A program made the position numbers and the translations under genes. From the NCBI GenBank assembly GCA_020091685.1, contig CM034599.1, positions 41,589,279 through 41,653,278 of the forward strand: 64,000 bases of DNA, in the 5' to 3' direction. The notes beneath the pieces were generated by a model. The model was given only the letters and a program-made list of their open reading frames with translations, had not been told where the DNA came from and did no database searches. Source of the stretch: Lutjanus erythropterus (Eukaryota > Chordata > Actinopteri > Lutjaniformes > Lutjanidae). Within the stretch, counting starts at the first letter, position 1. The number at the start of each line of letters is the position of its first letter. Of this stretch, positions 32,866-44,556 are shown one piece after another.

Positions 32866-33105
32866 AAACATAGAAGCATGTCTATTTGGGATGTAATGAC
32901 AGTAATAACACAATACAAAGCCCACTATTTGATATTTACTGCAATATTTAAAAAAGATATAATAATTAAATAATAAATCTTTTGACTTACTACAAGTGCT
33001 TCCTCCTCAATGAAATTAAATAAAAGTTGTAATCCATGGCCTAAACATCTGCTAAAGTATGTCATGCATTGTATTTGGCAATGACTATTAGTTAGTGACG
33101 ATCCT
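32866..33105 (+). repeat. Local duplication, copy 2, right part
   Basis: Resumes at AACATAGAAGCATGTCTATT, matching copy 1 from about 31519, and runs to the shared GTTAGTTAGTGACGATCC. It has a 14-bp insertion (ACAAAGCCCAC region, about 32916) and lacks about 50 bases that are present in copy 1. Confidence 0.88.
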
Positions 33106-33272
33106 TTTATAAAACATAATCAAAATTAAAAAATTAAAATAAAATAATTGATCAGGTAAGTACTGTCACTGTAGATATTGTCACAATCTGGTCCAGTATC
33201 AATTAGGCTTTTTGTCCATTTTCAGTTCAGTGTGCCACACTGGCAGTCATCTGTTGTTTGTCATCTGTGAAA

Positions 33273-33274
33273 AA

Positions 33275-33342
<68 letters not shown>
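33273..33342. repeat. Poly(A) followed by (TA)n
   Basis: An A run of about 33-40 bases flows into about 14 TA units. An A-rich tail plus TA repeat is common at old retroposon 3' ends, but no element is recognised to the left. Confidence 0.93.
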
Positions 33343-33346
<4 letters not shown>

Positions 33347-34640
33347 AAGCTTTTATTGTTAGACATTATCCATCAACCATTAGTTAGTCAGGTGAAAAGC
33401 TTTACTTTAAGAAACACCGGAAAAGAAAAGCTTAAATACCAAATACTGTATGTGCTGTATACATTTTTGCAAGTAAATGTAACATTATATAAATGAAACA
33501 GGTAACAGAAAAATAAACACCTTTATAAATATTGCTGCTTCACATCAGATAGTGTATGGATTTTACTGTATTTTAACATCTAAGATCATAAATATTTAAC
33601 ATTTTAGTTTTAGTTTTGAATGTAAAGACACCTCTGTTATTCTCTACATTTATTTTCCTGCTGTAACAAAAACATACTGAATTAAGACCCTAAACCCTAA
33701 ATTCAAGGTCTGCACTGAACTGTGAATTTTGTGCACCATTATATCCCACTAATGTTGCAGTAGGAGCATGGTCCTGTCTGACTGACCATCTCCTGAAAGA
33801 AGATTACAAAGAATTAATACAAAATAAAATTGTCACAATCAAGTGGTGCTATTGAGGCTCTGACTCCATTGCTATGTGCTCATTTACCTCCACTCTGTGC
33901 TCGTACTTTGCATGACAAACTGCTTGACTGCTAGACGTGAGGCCCCCATTCAGATGTAAATGAAAAGCGTGCCCTAGTATTTGGAGTTGACATGGCCACA
34001 CCGAGACATTTAGTGGCCCAACTGTCTTATACACAGCTGTGACATCTTACATGGTTGTGCTTTTGTGATGCTGAGTGGACTGACTGCTGGAGACAAATGA
34101 ACAGCTGTAGGATCCTCTAATACCCATAGATATGTGGAGAGCTTGTAAGTCTGGTGGGACCACAAACAAGTAGGACAGGCATGGAGACACCCAGGCAACA
34201 AGACTGGTGGCCACCCATCAGATGGGATTGCTTGTAATTTGTTGTTTAAAGGTCAGTTTAGCTTGTAAACTGTCAGTGATGTTTTATTGTTTTTGTTGTT
34301 CTGTCACTGGGTGGCTGTAGGAGAATTGGAAAGACAAAAACAAAGCATTCACTTTAAAATATCATTTTTCTTTTCATAAAGCAAAAAGTATCTGTTGTAT
34401 CAACTTGTCATCCTGTGATCAAAACTTCTTATCTCATGATGTGGACATAACAACATATCAGTTTGATCAGTTGTATGATATGATATATATTTAGCCAGTT
34501 TTCCAGTCATGCATGTATTTTTTAACTACTCATCATGTTCATGATCACAGGTATTTATAAGTCATGATCCAGTGAAAACAATCATCAAGCTCTTTTAACA
34601 TTTAAACAACTGCAACAGAAACATGACCTTTCTTACCCTC
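33343..34640. other. Noncoding, nothing recognised
   Basis: Short opposed frames near 33850-34200 lack domains. One CCCTAAACCCTAAA near 33688 is telomere-like but very short. Confidence 0.4.
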
Positions 34641-34641
34641 A

Positions 34642-34707
34642 TTTCTTTCTTTCTTTTCTTTTTCTTTTCTTTGAAACAAAACAAACAAACAAACAAACAA
34701 ACAAAAA
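34642..34707. repeat. (TTTC)n and (AAAC)n simple repeats
   Basis: TTTCTTTC-type repeats (about 34642-34672) followed by about seven AAAC units to 34707. Confidence 0.9.
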
Positions 34708-34721
34708 AATAAAAATCCCAG

Positions 34722-34850
34722 TTTTTTGCCTTTATTGAACAGTGAGAGCTGAGTAGAGACTGGGATGGGTGGAAGAATATGGAGCAAAGGGCCCCAGCTG
34801 CTGCCGTATCAAGTCAGCATGACGTGCAGGTGAGCTACCAGGGCGGCCCC
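34722..34850 (-). mobile_element. tRNA-derived SINE, minus strand
   Basis: The right end read in reverse begins GGGGCCGCCCTGGTAGCTCA, the A-box-containing head of a fish tRNA-type SINE. The left end has TTTTTTGCCTTTATTGAACAG, its usual 3' tail. The middle includes GGAGCAAAGGGCC. The B-box area is decayed. Confidence 0.6.
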
Positions 34851-36233
34851 TAATTAGGTGCTTTCAAATAAGATACCTGATTAACTCCATTTGGTTTTGT
34901 TCTGGACAGTAAAAAAATTCAGACATTAACAAAGAATTTAGTACACTGCATGGAAAAATACAATAATGACAATATGATGGAAACAATACAAGGGGTAAGC
35001 CAAATTTTTTTTTTACAAATTATTCAATTTACTTTAAAAAAGAAAATTATTTCTAAGATGTTATATCTGATATATCATAACTTAAATAAGTATGAATTTG
35101 GTCTCATTGTTTTCTCTTTTTTTTTCTTATTTCATTCATTTGATTGGCATGCATAGCGGTCAACTTTATTTATTCAGTAATGCTTGGCAAGACAGTTGGA
35201 AATCACATGTTTAAGTATATACTGATCTGGCATTATTGATGGATGAAATGTTCTAGCCTTTTACAAACTCCTTCATAGTGCTGGTTGGAACTTTCAAAGT
35301 ATTTGACAAGTGTTATTATAACAAAAATCAGTTTTGTATTCTCATATGATTGCAAACTTTCAAACAAACTATTACGCATACCATGGCCTAGCAATTATCA
35401 TACAGCACATACTTTTGCTTATGTCGTTCAGTGTAAATGTATTCCCACACAAGTTCAATGTTGAGTAGCAGTAGTTTTTGTATAATACATAAGACTTACA
35501 TAGATAATACTTTTATCATAAATCTGCCAATTTTTTGTTTGCTTTATGGAGTCCACCTGTATAACTGATGACAGACACATCATATGACAGAGAGCTCTTC
35601 ACTTCCACTTCACTTCATGTCAAGCAAACAGCTCAGACAAACATCAAACAGGCAGCCAATGGCCCCTCACATTCATCCCCTTTGACACAAACTCTGACAT
35701 TATCCATGAAAAATAACACTAATCCCCTCTAAATAATCCTAATCCTGTTCAAAGTAAGGAAAAAAAAAAACAGAATAAATCCTTGAATAAAGATACATCT
35801 GTCAGTGGGGGTGCAGCTATTTAAACAGAGCTGCTATGGAGGCGGATGCATGTCACCCAGAGTGGAACAATTGGGTGAACAACTCCCTCATGGCCCATAT
35901 TCAGCCTGGAAGCCATGTGGCACAACAAAGCCTGTTCATCCTGCTGCCGACCTCCTCTCACTCTCCCAGCAGCACATTGTTAACACTCAGCAAGCCTCTG
36001 GATTGACTTTGTGACCCCTCTGTCTGGTGGCGGTAGAGACACACGATTAGCATCCTAAAAATAAGAGAAGGAGGGAATCTGTCCGTCTGTCTGCAGCCGG
36101 ACAGATTCTTTCTTTTTCTCACTTCCAACACAATTTTACTACATGTTTGAGTTTGACAGCAACATTGCCAGGCTCGCTGTACCTGTTCATGGAGAAAAAT
36201 AATACATGCACACACACGTACAAATGCGCGTGT

Positions 36234-36235
<2 letters not shown>
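34851..36235. other. Noncoding with one complex block
   Basis: AT-rich from 34851 to 35800, nothing recognised. The part 35800-36060 is entered separately. Confidence 0.4.
35800..36060. promoter_or_regulatory. Possible conserved noncoding block
   Basis: Complex GC-balanced sequence, including a SOX-like ACAATTGGGTGAACAA near 35866 and TTTAAACAGAGCTGC. A 69-codon plus frame has no domain. It has the look of an enhancer-type conserved element, but conservation cannot be seen from one sequence. Confidence 0.25.

Positions 36236-36274
<39 letters not shown>
36236..36274. repeat. (CA)n microsatellite
   Basis: About 19 CA units. The frames crossing it on both strands (79 and 105 codons) are repeat artefacts. 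Confidence 0.95.
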
Positions 36275-36277
<3 letters not shown>

Positions 36278-36549
36278 CTTAGCAGGGGAGTATATTACTT
36301 GTCCCCTTTTATTAAATTCAGTGTCTGTTCCTGTTGCTGTTCCTGTTGATTACTGTTCTAAATGGAAGCTACCTGTCTCTCTCTGACACACATGTTCACA
36401 TGTTTGTGTTGTCTTTGTTGGTTTGCTTTCATGTGTGTACACTGAAATAATTAATACCTTCAGTGAGCCTGTAGAATGGCCTTGAAAACAAGATGTCATA
36501 GGGTCTCTGTAAAATAAATTTCAATTAAATGATGTGTGATAATTCAGTC

Positions 36550-36665
36550 TTCGGGAGTAACTGATTACACGTGACAGGATTACATAATCTGGATACAAAA
36601 CAGGTAACTGTATTCCATTATAGTTACAGATGAAAAAAGACCTAATCAGATTACAGATCCATTAA
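36550..36665 (+). repeat. GTAACTG-type dispersed repeat (family G)
   Basis: GGAGTAACTGATTACACGTG and GGTAACTGTATTCCATTATA followed by AGTTACAGATGAAAA. The same words occur in reverse at 40250-40350 and in altered form at 39168-39300. Confidence 0.55.
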
Positions 36666-36747
36666 GTAAAAATGCACAGTGCACACACAGTCTTTAAATT
36701 AACCAGTCAATAAAGTGTGCTCAAAGGAATTAACAATTAGAGACACT

Positions 36748-37025
36748 TAGAGCTGCAACAATTAATCTAATATTAATTGACTATTAAATTAATTTGCATC
36801 TATTTTGATAATCAGTTAATCCTTTTGAGTCAATTTTTAGATTATAAAATAGTCATAATCCTCTGATTTCAGCTTCTGGCAGTAAACAACAACAAAACAT
36901 CAAAACAAGGCATTTAAGGGTCTCATCTTGGACTTTTCTTCATCATTTTCTGACTTGAATGGCCCAAACAACTAATTGATTAATTGAGAAAGTGACTGAC
37001 AGATTAATCAATGACATTTTGAATT
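36748..37025 (+). mobile_element. hAT-type MITE (TAGAGCTGCAAC), right end lost
   Basis: Starts TAGAGCTGCAACAATTAATC and includes TATTTTGATAATCAGTTAAT, TTGAGTCAATTTTTAG and, near the right, AACTAATTGATTAATTGAGA. This is the layout of a very common fish hAT MITE. The expected terminal GTTGCAGC sequence on the right is missing, so the copy is 3'-truncated. Confidence 0.65.
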
Positions 37026-39167
37026 CTCAGAACAAAAGTTAGCCGTGGAGACATAAAACAATACCTTACAGAAATCCAACAGTAAAAAGGCTCTTAATGA
37101 ACATTTTGCTTATCATGAAGGATCTTTGAGGAGGTCTTCAGAAACCCCTCAGAGTGGTGTTGGATGGTTACTCCATCCAAGAAAAGTGAAATATCCATGA
37201 CCAGGCTGATATTTCCCTCAGAGGTGACTGTTGCCCACACACCATCTCTGCAGCATAAATCATACTGGAGCATCATCTGCTACAAATAACCAGCTGAATC
37301 CTTTGTCCACTGGCTGACTTGGAGGTCATCCCTCATATATCACTGAGACACTGTGGGGCATTTTTCTAGCTTTATTACATAATGTATATAAATAAACATA
37401 AATAAATAAATAAATAGATTAACAAACAATAGCAATGTAACAATATCACATATTGCAATATCACAATTAAAACATGTCTCAGACTGTGACAGTATGATAT
37501 CTACCATGATATTACACAGTTAATTGTTTTATATGTTTTATAATTCTCTCAAAGGACTGCTACTGACTGTTGCATGGCTTTTGTTTTGCAGCTGTGCATA
37601 CATAATTCAAACATTCATTGCCAAAGAAAACTCATGCCATTTTTTTCCACATCTTTAGGTCACGGCTGCTACTTTTATTTTATTTTGCTAAAGAAGTAAA
37701 GTGGAGGCACTTAAATTTAAAAGGAAAAACAAAATATACACATCAGAATTTTTATTTAATAAAGGACTTTTTCAGGTCATCATTTTTCTTTCCTTTTAAT
37801 ATTGATGGATTTTTGTTGTGTTATTATCATACATATAATATGAGTTTTTGTTACATCCCTAATAAATGAATAAATCAATACAAAATATTTGTATAATATT
37901 ATTATTATCTGACAGACTCCCAAAAAATAAGGACAGTCCCTGTAGTTGGAGAGCACATGCTAATGTAACAGACCTGCTGACCTGAATGTAAAGTGATTCA
38001 CAGAGAGTGAGACAGACAACTCAATTCCTCTCAATGAGTAGACACTCAGGCTTTGAGTGGTAGCTTGATAGTACTACTTATAGTAATTGTAGTAACAGTA
38101 ATGGTAATCTAGTACAGTACAGGCTGTTGTTGGTCCAACTACAGCAGAACACAGGTTTCCTCCATCAGACAGTTGTAGACAGAATTAAACATCTGCTAAT
38201 GCTGTTAACAGTCAGTGCATGCTTACTAATCACACATTCATTTCATAGTCTTCATTCCAATATTTCACTCATTATGCACAGTATTTATTTACAGTTATAT
38301 TGAAAGAAAATCAAAAAACAAACAAATACATAAACAAAGACTCTACAGTATACAACATGTGAACAGATGTAACAGAGTCTAATTCCTCCTCTCGCCTCGC
38401 CTGTCTCCTCTGATTTGAATCTGCCACTCATCTAGCTCCCTAGCGAGCCTCTAATTACATCCTACAACTTGTATATTTGTGCTGACCTGGGGTGAGTCAT
38501 CTATCTATCAAAGTGTCTCGCATCTCAGACCCAGACTGGCTGACAACTGCCCCACATGCATTTACCAAAACGAGACTGTGAGGTGACAGAGGAGAGCCAG
38601 GCCTCTTCACAGGGCAAACATTTAATCAGGAGGTGAGATTGCCATAAGCATGCTGGGAAATCATTCTCTTATTACTTAGAATTGGACACAGCTAATCCTA
38701 TCAATACCATGATGCTGAGCATGCACAGAGTATTTAGTTTAACACTGTGACACATTTAGAAAATATTGGTTCCTCTCTAATATGACAAATGTGCATCAGA
38801 AAATGTACTCTAAAGGCATTATGCAAGTCATGAAATAGAATATATAGTCCAAACTCACAAATAACATATTGCCTCACAGGGCTTCACAGCCTGTATGACA
38901 CCTTCTGTCCTCAAACCCTCGATTTGGGTAAGGAAATCTTCCCCAAAAACAGATTCACAGGGATCACACACACACACTCAGAACTGAAGGTGCAGGTGGA
39001 GCACAGTCAAGATGACATTTTCACTGTCCAGATGAATCATCTGACTCATTTGCTATGTCACCTCCCTTCATTCATTCCACTCGACATTGTGCTCAAAGCC
39101 TATGTCTGCTCGGGATGGTGGGATGTTTTCCTTTGCTCTAGTCAGTCAGTGGTCCATCCCACTGACA
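37026..39167. other. Noncoding, mostly unrecognised
   Basis: A small AAAT repeat near 37390-37415. No gene. The complex block 38390-38710 is entered separately. Confidence 0.4.
38390..38710. promoter_or_regulatory. Possible conserved noncoding block
   Basis: Non-repetitive sequence with homeodomain-like CCTCTAATTACATCC (about 38449), TCATCTATCTATCAAAG and CATTTAATCAGGAGG. Suggestive composition only. Confidence 0.25.
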
Positions 39168-39300
39168 CAGGGTTAGAGGCGTTACTTTAAAAATGTATTC
39201 CAATGCAATTACTAATTACCCGTAAAAAAAAAAAATGTCATCAGTAACCTAATTCAACTATTACAATATGAAAGTAATGTAACCTGTAACTTGTGGATAA
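39168..39300 (+). repeat. Family G repeat fragment
   Basis: GGGTTAGAGGCGTTACTTTA then TGTATTCCAATGCAATTACT and repeated GTAACCT words. It resembles the left end of the family-G element. Confidence 0.45.
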
Positions 39301-39487
39301 CCTCCATACCAAATATAGAGAAATTGTTTACCCTAGAATGTTTCATGCTCATGTTAGGTTCATTGTTTTTCTTCCTTTGTTGTGTGCAAATGCTCATTTG
39401 GTTTAATAGCATGAATTACGCACATTTAACTGTACTTTCTATGTCACCAGCATTGCCACTTCAGGTCCCAAAATATTTTTCAATAAC

Positions 39488-39562
39488 GCTGGCAGCAGTA
39501 GCAGCAGCAGAAGCAGCAGCAGCAGTAGTAGTAATAGTACATGTAGCAGTTGCGGTAGTAGA
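39488..39562. repeat. (CAG)n/(AGT)n degenerate triplet repeat
   Basis: GCAGCAG and AGTAGTAGT units with substitutions. The Ala/Val-rich end of a 94-codon frame here is produced by the repeat. Confidence 0.85.
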
Positions 39563-39646
39563 ACTGACAGGTTAGATAGCTAATTGTATTTGTAAATGAT
39601 CTGTAAATAATTCCTTAAATTAGACGCCGAGTCCTTGAACAATGAC

Positions 39647-39963
39647 TAGGGCTGTGTATTCACAAGAATCTGAGGATATGATGCTTATCATGATAGAGGG
39701 GTTACGATTCAATATATTGCGATATATTATGATACTGTGAGCAAAATGATTTATTGCAAGTTTAAAAAAGTTTACATTTTCATGCAATCAGAACAGGAAA
39801 GATAACGACAGTACTATCTAGTGGTCGGGGGTTTAAACACAAGACAAAATAAACCACTGCTGTGAATCTTAGCATGTATCATGATATCACAATGCAGTGT
39901 TTTTGTGAATCAATATAGTCACAAAATGATATTCAATATTTTTGATATTTTCTTACACCCCTA
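39647..39963 (+). mobile_element. hAT-type MITE with near-8-bp target duplication
   Basis: The left end is TAGGGCTGTGTATTCACAAG. The right end, in reverse, is TAGGGGTGTAAGAAAATATC. The flanks are ACAATGAC (39639-39646) and GTAATGAC (39964-39971), matching at the last six of eight bases. The body has GATTCAATATATTGCGATAT, typical of fish ATTGCGATATA-rich MITEs. 317 bp, noncoding. Confidence 0.7.
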
Positions 39964-40169
39964 GTAATGACAGTGTTTTGACAGCTGACGGCTGAAGAAC
40001 TTGCTCTGTACTGTGATGTTATTCCTCTTTTCTGATTTAAAGACAAAATAAATGTCCACCCAGTGAAACATTTTTTCACTATGATAATTAATTGTCTGGT
40101 TAGATGTTTTCAGACCAGTGGCATTGTGAGACTTTGAAGTGCCGTTGTGTGTGTGTGCACTGTGCATGG

Positions 40170-40362
40170 TATTATATTATCTTTATTTTAAAATCTATTT
40201 TAAAATTGTAATCCTTCTAATAATCCACAATTTTACTGAATGTATCTGTAATTTGATCATGTATTTTTATCTGTAACTAAAATAGAATACAGTTACCATA
40301 TTTTGGCATCCTAATTGTGTAACTACATACTTACATCTAATTCGTTACTCACCAAGCCTGAG
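40170..40362 (-). repeat. Family G repeat, minus strand
   Basis: In reverse it reads GGTAACTGTATTCTATTTTA then GTTACAGATAAAAATACATG, close to 36600-36650, and starts GGTGAGTAACGAATTAG at about 40360. The MITE at 39647-39963 lies between this and the fragment at 39168. Confidence 0.5.
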
Positions 40363-42047
40363 CAGACATCATTTTCAATCAGCACAGAAGCTGAAGCACT
40401 TATAAGAGTGGTTATCAGTGTTTTTTAATGTTTTTTAAAGCTATTTAAATAGGTAGCTATAGATGACTGCATTCTTAATCCTGCCCTCAAAGTTCTAATG
40501 GGCTGATGTTTCGCCTACAGCTGTCAATAGGCACAACAGTAGATCAATTGGAACCTTTAAAACATCTAAAAGGATTCAGTTAGTCTTACAATTCATTGTC
40601 AGAAAAGCTAAAAACAAAATACTTTAGAGTACCGAAACTTGTCTGGGGCAGAACACTATACACATAGACACAAAGATATCTCACACAGTTTTTGAGCTCC
40701 AATCTCTTAAACTTTCTCCAATGTGAAATGTCCCATTCCCGTCACACTGCAGCCCAGTGATAGTGTTAACTTCAACAACACCAGCATTTCCCAGAATCCT
40801 TCCCATAAGGAGTGAATGCAGCAGATGAGTGAGTACAGCACAGATGGATGTCTGAGACTCTAACCAGCCTGCTCTGGTCAAACTGTTGTCTAAGTGTCTA
40901 CAATGATAAATGGCTGTGTCTTTGATTGAGATTAGTGAGGTGGGGCCCGGGCCTGTTTGATGAACCAGAAAATAAAATGATTACTATTGGGCTTCTATCG
41001 ACTACACTGCTGGTGACACTCTTGCTTCATCCCAAAGGTTAATTGGACTTGAACCCGGAAAATCAAGAGGTTAAGCAGGGTCAGTGTGACAGCAGGTCCT
41101 TCTGGGAACAGCCCTCTCAAATAGCTGCTAATCAGATTTGTCAAGGGGCTTTCCTTATGATAATGCTTCCATGTGCATCTCTGTTGTTGCTGCAGCACAC
41201 TACAGTATTGATTCACATATAATAACATTATCCTTGCCAACTGCAGGAGGGCAATTATATTCACTTATTTGCAGTCAAGAAAATATGGCTTCCCTGCTGT
41301 TTTCCTGATATTTCTATTGGTGTTTAGTGACCATCCATTGATGTTTGTGTGTACGGCTTAGACTTTTCCAATTGAGTCTCTGCATGAAGAAAATGGGATG
41401 CCTTTTTGTTAACAGGATGTGATTAGGACTTTCAAAGAAAGCATCTGTGGAAAGTGTGATTTCTAATAGCTCAGCTGACATGATACAAAAATCTGGTGAT
41501 AAGAAGCATCTGTGATACAATTACCATCACCGTCTGTTCACACTAACAGGTAGATGTGTGTAGTATCCTCATATGCTTTCACATTATGAAGTGCAGTCAA
41601 TAAAGGCATGTAATGACAGTCATCATTACAGAACAACTACTCATGTGGAACCTGAATAGAATTTTCTATAAATGTATGAATTTAACTGTTCACAAAATAT
41701 AGAAAATAACATAATATCTGAGCTAAAATTATGGTATGATATGGCAAAAATAATAGGCCTAATTATCATACATCACTGACAAGTCCTTATGCATCTTCCC
41801 TAAATCTTCCTCCCTTTCCCACTCGGCACTGGCTCTCCTTTGTCTGACATTAAAATGCTCTGTCTTCAGTCCTTCAGCCCTCTACCCTTCCTTACACTCC
41901 TGTCTTTCCTCCCTCTCTGCCCTCTTGCTGCCACATACAGTGAGATTGTTAGCTTGTCTTAGTTACTGCTGAATGCAGTAAGTGCCTTAGCACTGCCCTG
42001 CCATGTGTGAGGATTCAGTCTGATGAACTGCTGTAGGACTGTTCTGC
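40363..42047. other. Noncoding, one complex block near 41030-41290
   Basis: No element recognised. The part 41030-41290 has complex words (GCTGCTAATCAGATTTGTCA, GAGGGCAATTATATTC) and could be regulatory, but there is no direct evidence. Frames of 66-89 codons on the minus strand lack domains. Confidence 0.35.
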
Positions 42048-42065
42048 CCTAACCCTAACCCTAAC
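42048..42065. repeat. Short telomere-like repeat
   Basis: Three perfect CCCTAA units, the vertebrate telomere hexamer. Too short to be a functional telomere; likely chance or a relic of break repair. Confidence 0.75.
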
Positions 42066-42990
42066 TAGGAGCCATTCAGAGGGACAAAAGGTGGACATTG
42101 AATAGTGGTGCCTTTACACTGAAACACATCAGCTCAGGTGTGTGACCTCAAATGATAAAGATCAAGGAAATGCACTGAGCTAGAGAAATAATGAAAAAAA
42201 AAAAGTGTATTTTGTACTGTGTTTGTTTATCATATGTGTACATTATAGCACCATTAGGTACATTTCTATTCAAATAGTTGTAACTTTTTGGAAGATTTTC
42301 TGTGCTGAAAACAACACTTAGAGGATTGCTCTAAAATTACTAATTAATTACCAGTAGTTGTGAGAAGATTAGTATCAATTTAATTTTTGTGTCCATTTTT
42401 GTCATGTGATTTATTTTCAATTTATGCACTGATAGTTAGTTATGCTAACAATGGAAGTTTGATCGTATTTGTATGTTATAATGTAGGCTTTATTAGCGTG
42501 TAAGTGAAATATAAACTGGGGTTACCAGTCAGTGCAATCTCTGTCTGCTTCACTGTGTCTGCATGTTGATGCTTTCAGCTGCACATATACCTCTGAACAG
42601 TCTGTTGGCAGCTGACTGCCAGGTGAATTCAAGAAAGGATCTGGTCACACTGTGAGTGTATGTGAATGTGGATATCAATCCAAAGGCCACCTTTTTCCCA
42701 AATGCCACTGTGGAGGTTCTATGGTCCAAGTGGTCTGGATCTGTGAATGTGGAGGAAATATATCTGCAGGAAAAAATTTTACACTTGACTGACCACATGC
42801 AGATTGATCTTTACTTGCAACAAACCCACACTCTGTTGTCTAGCTGGGCTGAAAAGGCCTGCTAGGTTTGCCATGTTGTGTGTAAATTGGTGTGGTGTGG
42901 TTTCCTGTTTGCCAGGTGGTTACTGGTTACAGCACCTGTGCTGCAGCCAAAGAATCATTCAGCATGAATCATGTGCTGTTTTTGACATAT
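42066..42990. other. Noncoding, nothing recognised
   Basis: No repeat or coding sign. Overlapping frames near 42550-42870 on both strands mirror each other and lack domains. Confidence 0.4.
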
Positions 42991-43128
42991 CATCATGTCA
43001 ACATTAATTCATCATGCTGGTTTAATCTGTTTTATGATGAACTTTATTCATCAACTTGTAATTATGTGCCGCTGAAAATGGCTTTGCAAGCCCATACTGG
43101 CTTGCTTGTCATAGGTTGCTGACCCCTG
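42991..43128 (-). mobile_element. hAT fragment, terminus at 43128
   Basis: In reverse from 43128 the sequence reads CAGGGGTCAGCAACCTATGA, then CAAGCAAGCCAGTATGG. This is the CAGGGGTC-type hAT end common in vertebrates. The inner limit is uncertain and the opposite end was not found. Confidence 0.5.
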
Positions 43129-43540
43129 TTCTAAGGACAAATGTCACATCTGATCGAAAAAGTGACTTATTGTGGTTTAAAGGATGAATGTGGTAATATA
43201 CCTATATTTTTGTTATGGATACTCCCCTTTTCCCCTTTTCTGTCCCTTCTTCTCCAGTCCTACATTCCTGTCCATCCTGCTGCTTCAAATACTCTCCACA
43301 TGTATTCATCCACTGTTCATAATAGTCTCTACAAATGCCCATCTTCCTCCTAGTTTAGTTAAGTTTGTTAAAAACTACAGTGGCCAGCTGTCATAGCAAA
43401 CTAGTGAATTTTGTTTTAAAGGTGGGTTTGTATATTCAGTAACAACCAATAAACAGCAGTTAAGTTAGTAAGTTAGGTAATACACTGTTAGTTTTAGTCT
43501 TTTACAATTAGAAAAATAGAATACCAAACTTATCCTTAAA

Positions 43541-43868
43541 GGTCCAGTGAGGTTTAGGGGGATCTATTGGCAGAATATAATATTAATGAGCAAGTTTTCA
43601 TTAGTGTATAATCACCTGTAAATAAAAATATTTTTTTCCATTCCATTAGAATGAGCCTTTTATATCTACAGAGGGACGGCTCGTCTTCCATGTTGTACCA
43701 CCATGTTTCTATAGCAGCCCAGAGGGGACAAATGAAACACTGGCTCCAGATGTAGTTTGTGTGTTTTGTTTTTTGTTTTTTTTTGTGAGTTACGCTGCCA
43801 TCGTAGGGTCTCCTTGGAAGAGGAGGGAGAGACAGGGTGTTTGAAACCTGCAAGCTCACCGCTAGTGA
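43541..43868 (-). mobile_element. Fish TIR MITE, minus strand, one end lost
   Basis: Second copy of the family at 4051-4360, inverted. It starts GGTCCAGTGAGGTTTAGGGG, then GATCTATTGGCAGAATATAA, GTGTATAATCACCTG, CACCATGTTTCTATAGCAGC and ACACTGGCTCC. It fades out in AGCTCACCGCTAGTG, before the outer terminal repeat on the right. Frames of 100-117 codons here are shadows of the repeat. Confidence 0.75.
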
Positions 43869-43990
43869 GCTTGATTGTGGCTTGATTCTGGGAATGAGAC
43901 AGTCCACAATCTTTCTGCAGAATCACTTGAAGCATTTCCACATTAAAATGGCTAAAAACGGTATGCATATGTTATATACTTTATTGACTT

Positions 43991-44107
43991 CATTCATTCA
44001 TTCATTTTCTGTAACCGTTTATTCCGTAAGGGCTGCTGGAGCCTATCCCAGCTGACATTGGGCGAGAGGCGGGGTTCTCCCTGGACAAGTCGCGAATTCA
44101 TCGCAGG
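43991..44107 (-). mobile_element. LINE 3'-tail insertion with 13-bp target duplication
   Basis: The 117-bp insert is flanked by identical ACTTTATTGACTT at 43978-43990 and 44108-44120. Read on the minus strand it runs GACTTGTCCAGGGAGAACCC, GCCCAATGTCAGCTGGGATA, GGCTCCAGCAGCCC and ends in (GAAT)n. This is the familiar 3' tail of an abundant fish LINE with a short tandem tail (L2/Rex-like; clade not certain). It is heavily 5'-truncated and the perfect duplication suggests it is fairly young. Confidence 0.85.
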
Positions 44108-44120
44108 ACTTTATTGACTT

Positions 44121-44514
44121 GTTTATTTATATTAACCCAAATGTTACTAATATTGTTCAAATACAGAGAAATCTATAATTTATTTAAAGTGACAATGCAG
44201 GGTCCTGCTAGCTAGTTGCTAGATACTACAATTTCCAGGAAAACGAAGGTTACATTGAACAGATCAGAGAGTGAGGAGGGAAGTCAGTGCATGGGACTAA
44301 TGAGATAACTAAATGTGGCTAAAATTTAAATACATCTTTGCTCCTTTGCCTTGCATGTCAGCTTTCGTGTTTTTTTTTTAAAGCGAAGATAACAGCTCCC
44401 ATGATCTGACATAACTTCACAACATAATCAAACTACGTCTTTTGTCATTGATGTGAGAAGGCAAAAGGCCTAGTGACATTCTGTAAGTTATGTATGTAAG
44501 TTAAAATAAGCCAA
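44121..44514. other. Noncoding, nothing recognised
   Basis: No feature seen. Confidence 0.4.
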
Positions 44515-44556
44515 TGTTGACTTTTGGTTTTACACAGGACATGATCTCCAGGGTGA
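44515..44556 (+). repeat. Family F repeat fragment
   Basis: TTTTGGTTTTACACAGGACA and CCAGGGTGAAAGGT match the left part of family F (29430 and 55555 copies). Only about 40 bp remain. Confidence 0.4.

Noticed and set aside
33680..33705. Telomere-like CCCTAAACCCTAAA
   Set aside because: Only two imperfect units; treated as chance.
35958..36386. 105- and 79-codon frames on both strands
   Set aside because: Both cross the CA repeat at 36236-36274 and owe their length to it.
39291..39575. 94-codon frame with an Ala/Val-rich end
   Set aside because: The end is the translated CAG/AGT triplet repeat; the start is AT-rich chance frame.
40995..41264. 89-codon minus-strand frame
   Set aside because: No domain or signal peptide pattern I trust; lies in a block that reads better as noncoding.
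43554..43968. 117- and 100-codon minus-strand frames
   Set aside because: They lie inside the inverted MITE copy and continue past its decayed end; the repeat has no gene.
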